From Amycolatopsis sp. WQ 127309 (GTDB lineage Bacteria > Actinomycetota > Actinomycetes > Mycobacteriales > Pseudonocardiaceae), in assembly GCF_023023025.1 (NCBI RefSeq), contig NZ_CP095481.1:1240001-1304000 (forward strand): a stretch of DNA of 64,000 bases, given 5' to 3'. Shown here one piece after another: positions 11,520 through 18,401 of the stretch; the stretch's first letter is position 1; every line of letters begins with the position of its first letter. The notes below the pieces were generated by a model that saw nothing but the letters and a program-made list of their open reading frames with translations, was not told the origin of the DNA and searched no databases. A program made the translations under genes and the position numbers.

Positions 11520-11566
11520 GTGAAGGCCTCCTTACCGGCCATAAGAGCCGGTAAGGAGGCCTTCAC
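11520..11566. terminator. repeated GTGAAGGCCTCC stem-loop, copy 1 (bidirectional terminator)
   Basis: A 47-nt stem-loop with 20-bp perfect arms GTGAAGGCCTCCTTACCGGC and a 7-nt loop CATAAGA. It sits between the stops of the convergent guaB1 (11514) and PIN-PhoH (11579) genes. The same hairpin with the loop in reverse orientation is at 27426-27472. Position and structure fit a bidirectional terminator; the exact recurrence also makes it a dispersed repeat. Confidence 0.8.
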
Positions 11567-11578
11567 GGACCTTCAAGC

Positions 11579-12973
11579 TCAGCCGTGGTCCTCCAGCATC
11601 TCGGTGACCAGGGCGGCGATCGGCGAACGCTCCGAGCGCGTCAGCGTGACGTGCGCGAAGAGCGGGTGGCCCTTGAGCTTCTCGATCACCGCCGAGACGC
11701 CGTCGTGCCGCCCGACCCGCAGGTTGTCGCGCTGGGCGACGTCGTGGGTGAGCACCACGCGCGACGCCGTGCCGAGGCGGGAGAGCACCGTCAGCAGGAC
11801 GTTGCGCTCCAGTGACTGCGCCTCGTCGACGATGACGAACGCGTCGTGCAGCGAGCGGCCGCGGATGTGCGTCAGCGGCAGCACCTCGAGCATGCCGCGG
11901 TCGAACACCTCGTCCAGGACTTCCTGGCTGACCAGCGCGCCGAGGGTGTCGAACACCGCCTGCGCCCAGGGCTGCATCTTCTCGCTCTCGGACCCGGGCA
12001 GGTAGCCGAGGTCCTGGCCGCCGACCGCGTAGACCGGCCGGAACACCACGACCTTGCGGTGCTGCCGGCGTTCCATCACGGCTTCGAGCCCGGCGCACAG
12101 CGCGAGCGCCGACTTGCCGGTGCCGGCGCGGCCGCCGAGGGAGACGATGCCGACGTCGGCGTCGAGCAGCAGGTCGAGCGCGATGCGCTGCTCGGCGCTG
12201 CGGCCGTGGAGGCCGAACGCCTCGCGGTCGCCCCGGACCAGCCGGATGCGTTTGTCGGCCGTGATCCGCCCGAGCCCGCTGGAGCTGCCCGCGAGCAGCC
12301 GCAGCCCGGTGTGGCAGGGCAGCTCGGCGAGCTCGTCCAGGCCGTACTCGACCGGGTCGACGGTGCCGCCGCTGAAGAGCGTGTCCAGCACCTCGTGCTC
12401 GACGTCGACGTCCGCCATGCCCGTCCAGCCCGACGGCGTGACGTCCTGCGCGCGGTACTCGTCCGCTTCGAGGCCGACGGCCCCGGCCTTGACCCGCAGC
12501 GGGATGTCCTTGGTCACCAGCGTGACCGCCGGGAACTCCGCCGCCAGGTTGAGCGCGCAGGCGAGGATCCGGTGGTCGTTGGAGTCCGTGCGGAACCCGA
12601 TCGGGAGCACCGTCGGGTCCGAGTGGTTCAGCTCCACCTGCAGCGTGCCGCCGTGGTCCCCGATGGGGAGCGGCGCGTCGAGCCTGCCGTGCTGCCGGCG
12701 CAGGTCGTCGAGCATGCGCAGGGATTCCCTGGCGAACCAGCCCAGCTCCGGGTGGTGGCGCTTCGCCTCCAGTTCACTGATGACGACCAGCGGAAGCACG
12801 ACTGCGTGTTCGGCGAACCGGGTCACCGCCCACGGGTCCGAAAGGAGGACCGACGTGTCGAGCACGTACATGTGCTGCTGGGTTTGTGGCGAGGTCGAGG
12901 CTTTCTCCGGGCCAGGAACGGCACCGGTCGAAGAACGGCCAGAGGCCTTACGGGGTAAACGCTGCGCAGTCAC
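11579..12973 (-). CDS. phoH2: PhoH-family ATPase with N-terminal PIN domain (PhoH2)
   Basis: A 464-residue fusion of a PIN-type RNase domain (residues about 35-180, beginning [14 protein letters not shown], with acidic residues at DTSVL, SELEAKR and the RILACALN region) and a PhoH ATPase domain (residues about 240-464) with Walker [14 protein letters not shown] and Walker [13 protein letters not shown]. Mycobacterial PhoH2 (Rv1095) has RNA-unwinding and RNase activity. The GTG at 12973 is the longest start. The ATG at about 12871 directly before YVLDTS is a shorter alternative, since residues 1-34 look unstructured. The antitoxin gene phoAT described upstream of mycobacterial phoH2 was not recognised here. 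Confidence 0.92.
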   Translation of the reverse strand: MTAQRLPRKASGRSSTGAVPGPEKASTSPQTQQHMYVLDTSVLLSDPWAVTRFAEHAVVLPLVVISELEAKRHHPELGWFARESLRMLDDLRRQHGRLDAPLPIGDHGGTLQVELNHSDPTVLPIGFRTDSNDHRILACALNLAAEFPAVTLVTKDIPLRVKAGAVGLEADEYRAQDVTPSGWTGMADVDVEHEVLDTLFSGGTVDPVEYGLDELAELPCHTGLRLLAGSSSGLGRITADKRIRLVRGDREAFGLHGRSAEQRIALDLLLDADVGIVSLGGRAGTGKSALALCAGLEAVMERRQHRKVVVFRPVYAVGGQDLGYLPGSESEKMQPWAQAVFDTLGALVSQEVLDEVFDRGMLEVLPLTHIRGRSLHDAFVIVDEAQSLERNVLLTVLSRLGTASRVVLTHDVAQRDNLRVGRHDGVSAVIEKLKGHPLFAHVTLTRSERSPIAALVTEMLEDHG

Positions 12974-13593
12974 GACGGCATCTCCCTCGAGGGCGTGTGC
13001 ACCTCACGCCCGCACTCGCTGGGCCGGGCACCTCCCTGGCTGGACCACTCCGCCTGACGAGCTGTCAGGCGACGCGGCCACGAGGGCCGGGTGCCGGCCC
13101 CCTCGTGCGTCTCGTGGGCGGCTGTGCCGCCCCCTCGATCACCGTCACGACCAGGGCCTCCCGCGAGGACCCGCACGGATCGCGTGCCCTCAACTCGGAA
13201 GGTACCTACGAATCGGTGATCGCGCAGGAAGCCAACCCGGTGATTCGCCAGATCGTCACCTCACTGTCGGTCGTCCGACATCAACGCCTGGTGACGGTGG
13301 CTCTGAGTAGCCGCCGTCTCGATCGATACCTACCCGCCCGGATGATCTTGGTCAGTTCACTGACTCGGCGTATTTACAAGATCGGCTTCGGGGTTCTACC
13401 ACGTTCGCTTGAGGAATGCATTTTGCGTAGCGAAGAGAGAACCGTACCGGGTGAAAGGCCCTGCAGCGGGCTCACACAATGGGCGTACAAGACGTACGAG
13501 AAGCCCGATAAGCGAGTAATTTTTTGACTGCGGGACACACCACCGGTTCACCCGGTGCCCGGACCCCAACAGTTCTACCTAGGAGTGTGCGAA
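12974..13593. other. 620-bp intergenic region, no gene seen
   Basis: No convincing coding frame. GC drops in the part from about 13330 to 13540. It contains a perfect palindrome GTCAGTTCACTGAC at 13351-13364, which is operator-like, and a small hairpin CACCGG/CCGGTG near 13540-13557, just ahead of the ribosome-binding site of the next gene. It presumably holds the promoters of PIN-PhoH (leftward) and of the small secreted protein (rightward), with a leader that could be long. No known riboswitch was recognised. Confidence 0.4.
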
Positions 13594-13845
13594 GTGCTGA
13601 AGAAGGCTGGTTTCGTGGCCGCCACCGCTGCGGGCCTGATGATGATCGGCAGCACCGCGTTCGCCGCCACGGGGGGCGACCACGGCTACACCCCGGACCC
13701 GACGTTCGGCGACGCGTACGCCACGTTCATCGAGGGCGGCGGCGCGCTCGGCTACGGCGCCGCGTCCCTGGTCGCCGGTGCCTACGCCGGTGTGCTGACC
13801 TCGCCGGCGTTGGTGCTGCACTCGCTGGAGCACCACCACCACTGA
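13594..13845 (+). CDS. small secreted protein, unknown function
   Basis: An 83-residue product. Residues 1-23 form a clear signal peptide (KKAG start, hydrophobic core, cleavage after AFA). The mature part of about 60 residues is acidic and Gly/Ala/Tyr-rich and ends in HSLEHHHH, a natural His-rich tail that could bind metal. The GTG start at 13594 follows AGGAG at 13581. A strong hairpin terminator follows at once (13857-13890). The upstream gap of about 600 bp is unusual. I do not recognise the family. Confidence 0.75.
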   Translation: MLKKAGFVAATAAGLMMIGSTAFAATGGDHGYTPDPTFGDAYATFIEGGGALGYGAASLVAGAYAGVLTSPALVLHSLEHHHH

Positions 13846-13856
13846 GTCAGGTCGCG

Positions 13857-13890
13857 CGAAAGGCCCCGGAGTCCGCTCCGGGGCCTTTCG
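13857..13890. terminator. stem-loop terminator
   Basis: 15-bp perfect arms CGAAAGGCCCCGGAG and complement around a 4-nt loop. It sits between the stop of the small secreted protein gene and the convergent prenyltransferase gene, so it may serve both. Confidence 0.8.
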
Positions 13891-13905
13891 CCGTGCCAGG
13901 GGTGC

Positions 13906-14682
13906 TCAGGAACCGAACCGGCGGTGCCGCCAGGCGTAGTCGCGGATCGCCCGCAGGAAGTCGACGCGGCGGAATGCCGGCCAATAAGCTTCGGTGAACC
14001 AGAATTCCGAATGCGCGGACTGCCAGAGCAGGAATCCGGAAAGGCGTTGTTCTCCGGAAGTGCGGATGATGAGATCCGGATCCGGCTGCCCCGAGGTGTA
14101 GAGGTGCTCGGAGATGTGGTCGACGTCGAGGATCTTCGCCAGCTCGTGAATGCTGGTGCCTTCGTCGGCGTGGTGGAGCAGCAGCTTGCGCACGGCGTCC
14201 GCGATTTCCTGGCGCCCGCCGTAACCGACCGCGACGTTGACCTCCATGCCGGTGCGCCCTTCGGTGCGGGCGGCGGCTTCGCTGAGTCGCTTGGCGACTT
14301 CGGCGGGTAGCAGGTCGAGCGCCCCGACGATCCGGAGCCGCCACTGCGTGCCCGGCGCGGCGAGCTCGTCGGTGACGTCGGTGATGATCTTCAGCAGCGG
14401 CGTGAGCTCGTCCGGGTCGCGGTTGAGGTTGTCGGTCGAGAGCAGCCACATGGTGACAACCTCGACGTCGGCCTCGTGGCACCAGCTCAGGAAGTCCGCG
14501 ATCTTCTTCGCGCCGGCCCGATGGCCGTCCGCGACGTCCGCGAAGCCCGCTTCACGCGCCCACCGGCGGTTGCCGTCGAGCATGATGGCGATGTGCCGGG
14601 GATGCCGGCCGCGGGCTTGCTGGATGAGGCGCCTGCCGTAGGCGCTGTACACGACGTCGGACAAGAAGGAGCGAACACTCAC
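13906..14682 (-). CDS. short-chain Z-isoprenyl diphosphate synthase (UppS family)
   Basis: A 258-residue cis-prenyltransferase, closest in context to Rv1086, which makes Z,E-farnesyl diphosphate, the primer for decaprenyl phosphate. Visible motifs are IAIMLDGNRRWA with the essential Asp near residue 36, then GHRAGAKKI, the STDNLNRDP loop, DLIIRTSGEQRLSGFLLWQ, and the C-terminal WPAFRRVDFLRAI. The family acts at the cytosolic membrane face. The GTG at 14682 (VSVRSFLSDVVYSAYGRRL) is the family start. It is divergent from the hemolysin III gene, 80 bp away, as in M. tuberculosis Rv1086/Rv1085c. Confidence 0.92.
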   Translation of the reverse strand: MSVRSFLSDVVYSAYGRRLIQQARGRHPRHIAIMLDGNRRWAREAGFADVADGHRAGAKKIADFLSWCHEADVEVVTMWLLSTDNLNRDPDELTPLLKIITDVTDELAAPGTQWRLRIVGALDLLPAEVAKRLSEAAARTEGRTGMEVNVAVGYGGRQEIADAVRKLLLHHADEGTSIHELAKILDVDHISEHLYTSGQPDPDLIIRTSGEQRLSGFLLWQSAHSEFWFTEAYWPAFRRVDFLRAIRDYAWRHRRFGS

Positions 14683-14762
14683 GTCGAGGAAGAGTACGCA
14701 CCCGGTGTGAGGCGTGTGACTCGACCGCTGTCCGGGAACCTACGGTCCCGTAACCTGGTTGA

Positions 14763-15437
14763 GTGAGTGTGCAGACCGAACCCCCAGAGCCCGTAGTGGA
14801 CCTGCGCCCCCGTCTCCGGGGCCACATCCACTTCTGGACGTTCTTCGGCGCCCTCGCGGCGACGGCCGCACTGATCACCCTGGCCGCGTCCACTGTGTCC
14901 GCGATCGCCACCCTGGCGGTGTCGATCTACGGCCTCACGATCCTGGGCCTGTTCGGCGTGAGCGCGCTGTACCACCGCCGGCTGTGGAGCCCCCGCGCGT
15001 ACAAGTGGATGAAGCGCGCGGATCACTCGATGATCTTCCTGTTCATCGCGGGCACGTACACCCCGTTCACCCTGCTGGCGATGCCCAAGCCCACGGGCTA
15101 CGTGGTCCTGTCGATCGTCTGGGGCGGCGCTGTCCTCGGCGTGGCGCTGAAGATGCTGTGGCCGCACGCACCGCGCTGGCTGGGCGTGCCGATCTACATC
15201 GCACTGGGCTACGTCGCGGTGTTCGTCTTCCCGGAACTGCTGTCCCACGCGGGAGTCGCGGCATTGGTGCTGCTCTGCGTGGGCGGGCTGTTCTACACAC
15301 TGGGAGCGGCGTTCTACGGCTTCAAGTGGCCCAATCATTGGCCGGATACGTTCGGGTACCACGAGTACTTCCACGCGTGCACCGTGCTGGCGGCGATTTG
15401 CCACTACATCGCGATCTGGCTGGCCATGTACGCCTAG
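14763..15437 (+). CDS. hemolysin III / PAQR-family membrane protein
   Basis: A 224-residue protein with seven predicted transmembrane helices. Family marks are SALYHRRLW with its conserved His, the DHSMIFLFIAGTYTPFTLL segment in helix 3, and the C-terminal HEYFHACTVLAAICHYIAIW. These His/Asp residues form the metal-dependent hydrolase-like core of the YqfA/hemolysin III group. The GTG at 14763 is the start. The last 31 bases of coding sequence and stop (15407-15438) form one of the two 32-bp direct repeats bounding the integrated element, so the gene's 3' end was the attachment site and the reading frame is preserved. Confidence 0.92.
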   Translation: MSVQTEPPEPVVDLRPRLRGHIHFWTFFGALAATAALITLAASTVSAIATLAVSIYGLTILGLFGVSALYHRRLWSPRAYKWMKRADHSMIFLFIAGTYTPFTLLAMPKPTGYVVLSIVWGGAVLGVALKMLWPHAPRWLGVPIYIALGYVAVFVFPELLSHAGVAALVLLCVGGLFYTLGAAFYGFKWPNHWPDTFGYHEYFHACTVLAAICHYIAIWLAMYA

Positions 15438-15438
15438 C
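15407..15438 (+). repeat. left attachment-site repeat (attL)
   Basis: A 32-bp sequence beginning CATCGCGATCTGG and ending GTACGCCTAGC. It is repeated at 20997-21028 with one difference (C at 15420, T at 21010), which is synonymous in the hemolysin III frame (CTG/TTG Leu). It contains the stop codon of hemolysin III. The position at a gene's 3' end and the accessory content between the copies identify it as an att core. Confidence 0.88.
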
Positions 15439-15498
15439 TGCGGTTTACCCTTGTGGATCTTCGTCAGGCCGTCGATGGCATTGCGGGTCCGCTCGTGG

Positions 15499-15744
15499 CT
15501 AATTAGCGGTCTTCCCTTCCGCTTGAAGTTCGGCCGAGATCTCACCTGCCTGCCGTTCCTCGTATCCGGCCCAGTACAGCGCCTCGTGGTGATGACCCCG
15601 GTCGACGTCCGCGATCACCCTGTACAACCGCGCGTTGCCGAGCCGGAACGCCAGCCACACCGACGGGTTCGCGTTGTTCGCCGGCCGGCGATCCATCACG
15701 ACCTCGTGGGCCTCCCGCAGCGTCTTCGGCTCACCCTTCCGCAC
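15499..15744 (-). CDS. AMED_5909-like small protein
   Basis: An 81-residue hydrophilic protein with the pattern TLREAHEVVMDRRPANN, then LYRVIADVDRGHHHEALYWAG near residues 45-62. I recognise this as the small actinomycete family called AMED_5909, of unknown function, often on integrated elements. The GTG at 15744 is chosen because GGGGAGG lies 7 nt before it; the GTG two codons upstream overlaps that site. It is the last gene of the leftward set and overlaps the end of the preceding gene, suggesting translational coupling. Confidence 0.6.
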   Translation of the reverse strand: MRKGEPKTLREAHEVVMDRRPANNANPSVWLAFRLGNARLYRVIADVDRGHHHEALYWAGYEERQAGEISAELQAEGKTAN

Positions 15745-16006
15745 GATCACACCTCCCCGCGCGGGCTTCCAGCAGCGCCGCCAGGTCCTCGGCGTGGTCG
15801 CGGAGCCGGCGCAGGAACGCCACGCATTCCGGCCACGCTTCCTGGTCCTGCGGAGGGACCAGCGTCAGCACGAAGGGCGCGCCGGCCAACACCAGAACCG
15901 GCGGGGCCGACCGATCCGGGCCGGTCTCCTCCACCGTCACCTCGATACCCGGCCCCACCGCCCAGCGCACGCCCAGCCCATCCATCACTGCCGTGTCCTG
16001 CTTCAC
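15731..16006 (-). CDS. hypothetical protein, element-borne
   Basis: A 91-residue protein with no recognised domain. The pattern is a Val-rich beta segment, PPVLVLAGAPFVLTLVPPQD, then an amphipathic helix ECVAFLRRLRDHAEDLAALL. The same pattern occurs in the 72-residue product at 21628-21846 outside the element, so the two may be related. The start is the GTG at 16006; an ATG eight codons in (15985) is an alternative. The sequence GTGA at the start would give a classic stop/start overlap with the upstream gene if that gene's frame were shifted by one base. Confidence 0.55.
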   Translation of the reverse strand: MKQDTAVMDGLGVRWAVGPGIEVTVEETGPDRSAPPVLVLAGAPFVLTLVPPQDQEAWPECVAFLRRLRDHAEDLAALLEARAGRCDRAEG

Positions 16007-16253
16007 TCGCCCAATCCCTTGCCAACTCGGCGAACCCCTCCGCCGCCGACTCCAGCGCCGCCACACACCACCACGGCAACCCGCGCGCCTGCGCCAGCTC
16101 CTGCCACGCCCGCGACACCCGCCGCGCAGCATTGGCCGTGTTGGTAGCGCTCATCGGCGTCAGGACCGCGCGCCCGTGTTCCCACGTGGCCATGTAGTCC
16201 CGATACGCCTGCTCCCACGCCTCGACCCGCTCGTGGAAGCCCATCTCGCTCAC
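15747..16253 (-). CDS. hypothetical protein, element-borne, possibly frameshifted at its 3' end
   Basis: The open frame encodes 168 residues. Residues 1-83 look genuine: amphipathic helices with WEQAYRDYMATWEHGRAVL and AARRVSRAWQELAQARGLP. After FAELARDWASE the product becomes Gly/Arg-rich and reads as a shadow of the next gene. A single extra base near 16010-16030 would end the protein at a TGA overlapping the GTG of the next gene. The GTG start at 16253 overlaps the stop of the Pra-type gene (GTGA), so the set is an operon. The function is unknown. Confidence 0.45.
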   Translation of the reverse strand: MSEMGFHERVEAWEQAYRDYMATWEHGRAVLTPMSATNTANAARRVSRAWQELAQARGLPWWCVAALESAAEGFAELARDWASEAGHGSDGWAGRALGGGAGYRGDGGGDRPGSVGPAGSGVGRRALRADAGPSAGPGSVAGMRGVPAPAPRPRRGPGGAAGSPRGEV

Positions 16254-16696
16254 GCGGCCTTCGGCGTCTCACCAGACCCACCGGACCGGGACGGCCTGCT
16301 CGCGGCCTGCTTGAAACCGTTCGCGCGGAACACGTAGGACTGGTACTTGAACTCACCCTGCCCCGCCACACGCGGCTCAGCCGTCAACCCGTCCAGCTCG
16401 ATCGGCCGCATCCCCGGCAGCGCCTCCGAAGTGGTCGGCACCGGCTGAACATCGGCGAGCAGCGTGATCTCGAACGAAGCCCGCTTCGCTCGCGTCTCGG
16501 CCGGGTCGGTAACCATAACCTTCCACTGCCGCTTACCAGTCACCTCGTCCACCCGCTGCCGTACCGGACGATTCGCGGCCCGGTCCTCACGCGACTAATA
16601 CTCGTTGTCCGGCGACACTTCGCCCACCATGACGAGGCCCTGCGTGAACGCGTCGTCAAAGTCGATGCTGAACCGGTGTCCCTTGTCGATAGCCAT
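16250..16696 (-). pseudogene. Pra-type replication/integration/excision activator, interrupted by an amber codon
   Basis: From the ATG at 16696 the frame reads MAIDKGHRFSIDFDDAF, then GLVMVGEVSPDNEY, then TAG at 16595-16597. It continues in the same frame through VDEVTGKRQWKVMVTDPAE and PRVAGQGEFKYQSYVFRANG to a stop at 16250 (148 residues if the TAG is read through). The layout (VGEV start, VDE.TGKR.W.V.V.D middle) matches the plasmid replication, integration and excision activator family of AICEs, of which pSAM2 Pra is the type. TAG is one change from CAG (Gln). A fragment starting at the GTG at 16552 (100 residues) could still be made. The next gene overlaps its stop. Confidence 0.65.
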
Positions 16697-16815
16697 GCTG
16701 AATCCCTTGTGTCGTCTGCTAGTTGGCAACTTCCGGCGGTTCTCCGCCTCGTGCTGCTGCGGCGTGCAATGCCGCGCTCGCCTTGTCCAGTTCCCTCCGC
16801 AGTACGGCGATGGCG

Positions 16816-16941
16816 TCAGTCCACGAGCAGAACCACCGGGAACGCCTTACCGAACCGGACCTCCGCGCGGTTTGCGTACGTCAGCGCCCGGACACGAATC
16901 GGCAGATCAGCCGTGACGTGGATCTGAACCGTGTCGCGCAT
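16816..16941 (-). CDS. possible 41-residue small protein
   Basis: A short frame from the ATG at 16941, reading MRDTVQIHVTADLPIRVRAL and ending in FPVVLLVD. The composition is protein-like, with alternating beta-type residues. It lies directly upstream of the Pra-type gene on the same strand, with a further unassigned stretch between (16697-16815). No strong ribosome-binding site is seen. It may be an element gene or part of one. Confidence 0.3.
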   Translation of the reverse strand: MRDTVQIHVTADLPIRVRALTYANRAEVRFGKAFPVVLLVD

Positions 16942-17177
16942 GCCACGCCGCGCCTACGCCGCACGTCGGCGAGGGACCGCCCGCTTGCCCAAGCCAGCTG
17001 GCCGAACGGCGGTTGCAATGGTCACGCCTACCTCCTCGGTGTCCTGGCACCGGGCCTGCCCCGGCAACCTGACACCCAGACTCCGCCAAAACGAGGGACG
17101 TGATCACAACGTGGCAGGACATCTCGGGACGTCCCTGGTACCGTCGAAGACGTCCCTACACGTCCCAAGGGGTGACG
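16942..17177. promoter_or_regulatory. divergent control region with GGGACGT operators
   Basis: The HTH gene is preceded by five copies of GGGACGT or its complement: 17095-17101, both arms of the palindrome GGGACGTCCC at 17126-17135, 17150-17156 and 17160-17166. The last lies next to the AAGGGG ribosome-binding site. This cluster is a strong candidate for autoregulation by the encoded HTH protein. Leftward promoters for the Pra operon probably lie here too. Confidence 0.65.
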
Positions 17178-17921
17178 ATGCCGAACGAACGCCTGCGTGA
17201 CGCGCTCCTGCGCAACGGCCTGACACTGGAGCAGGTCGCCAAGGCCGTCGGAGTCGATCAGAAGACCGTCGAGCGCTGGATCACCAAGAACCGGACGCCC
17301 TACCCCAAACACCGGCACAAGATCGCCGCCATGGCGCGCGAGTCAGAGACCTACCTGTGGCCGGACTCCGTGACCCCGGAACGCAAGGCCGAGACGGCCG
17401 CCGCCGAGGTCGTGCAGGTCTTCCCGCATCGCAACGCCGTGCCCGTCGAGCTGTGGGACCGGCTGATCAAGGAAGCATCGGAGACCGTCGAGATCTTGGT
17501 ACACGCGGCATTGTTCCTGGTGGAACGCCCGCGGTTCATCAAGGACCTGACAGCCAAGGCAGCAGCCGGCGCCCGAATCCGGCTCATGTTCGGAGACCCC
17601 GAGAGTGACAGCGTCGCCCTGCGCGGCAAGGAAGAGCAGCTCGGCGACGGGACGCTTGCGGCACGTATCCGTAATGCACTGGCGTCCTACCGGCCGCTGG
17701 TCGGGGTCGACGGCGTGGAGATGCGGTTCCACAACACGACGCTCTACAACTCGATCTTCCGGTTCGACGACGAGGTGATCATCAATACGCACGTGTACGG
17801 GTTCCAGGGAGCCCACGCCCCGTCCCTCCACCTGCGAAGACTGTCCGCCGGGGACCTCTTCGAGACGTACTCGGAGAGCTTCGAGTCAGCCTGGAACCTC
17901 GCCAAGCCGGCCACCTTCTAG
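17178..17921 (+). CDS. HTH regulator with C-terminal DUF5919-type domain
   Basis: A 247-residue protein. Residues 3-55 form an XRE-like helix-turn-helix (LRNGLTLEQVAKAVGVDQKT, then VERWI). Residues about 85-245 resemble DUF5919, a domain with phospholipase D-like features, here ILVHAALFLVERPRF, IRLMFGDPES and FRFDDEVIINTHVYG. Regulators of this kind are common next to Nudix genes on actinomycete integrative elements. The ATG at 17178 follows AAGGGG. The GGGACGT cluster upstream suggests autoregulation. It is 8 bp ahead of the Nudix gene and evidently co-transcribed. Its likely role is control of element maintenance or transfer (inference). Confidence 0.72.
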   Translation: MPNERLRDALLRNGLTLEQVAKAVGVDQKTVERWITKNRTPYPKHRHKIAAMARESETYLWPDSVTPERKAETAAAEVVQVFPHRNAVPVELWDRLIKEASETVEILVHAALFLVERPRFIKDLTAKAAAGARIRLMFGDPESDSVALRGKEEQLGDGTLAARIRNALASYRPLVGVDGVEMRFHNTTLYNSIFRFDDEVIINTHVYGFQGAHAPSLHLRRLSAGDLFETYSESFESAWNLAKPATF

Positions 17922-17929
17922 GAGGCAGC

Positions 17930-18397
17930 ATGACCCGAGTCGACTACTACAACGACCCGAACGCACCCAAGGCCAACAGCATCGCCGTAGCGGTATCGGC
18001 GTTCATCCAGGACGACAAAGGCCGGATCCTAATGATCCGGCGGACTGACAACGACCTGTACTCGATTCCTGGAGGCCAGCTGGAACTGGGCGAGACGTTG
18101 GCTGAGGCAGCAGTTCGGGAGGTCCACGAAGAGACCGGTATCGAGTGCGAGGTCACGGGAGTTATCGGCTTGTACTCAGACCCCAAGCACGTCATCGCCT
18201 ACGACGACGGCGAAGTTCGGCAAGAGTTTTCCATTTGTTTCCGGGCCCGTCCGACCGACGGTTTTCCAAAAACTAGCAGCGAAAGCAAAGAAGTCGTTTG
18301 GGCGGATATGGAAAACCTTCACAATCTTAGGATACACCCATCCATCTCCTTGCGAATCAAGCATGCACTTCAAGATTCAGAAGCATATTTCACATGA
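17930..18397 (+). CDS. Nudix hydrolase (Pif-like)
   Basis: A 155-residue protein with an intact Nudix box, GGQLELGETLAEAAVREVHE followed by ETGI, at residues about 48-71. The core is residues 18-140. Substrates of the family are nucleoside diphosphate derivatives. In pSAM2 the Nudix protein Pif confers transfer immunity, and the HTH-Nudix order here is like that of AICEs, so an immunity role is possible. The start is the ATG at 17930, 6 nt after an AGGAGG site. GC falls sharply in the second half and stays low in the convergent ATPase gene 4 bp beyond, marking a compositional junction. Confidence 0.8.
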   Translation: MTRVDYYNDPNAPKANSIAVAVSAFIQDDKGRILMIRRTDNDLYSIPGGQLELGETLAEAAVREVHEETGIECEVTGVIGLYSDPKHVIAYDDGEVRQEFSICFRARPTDGFPKTSSESKEVVWADMENLHNLRIHPSISLRIKHALQDSEAYFT

Positions 18398-18401
18398 TCA
18401 T

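Noticed and set aside
12974..13593. Riboswitch (c-di-AMP or similar) upstream of the small secreted protein
   Set aside because: No known conserved core could be matched; only a short palindrome and a weak hairpin were seen.
15407..15438. tRNA gene at the attachment site
   Set aside because: The repeat is the 3' end of a protein-coding gene; no cloverleaf or T-loop sequence is present.
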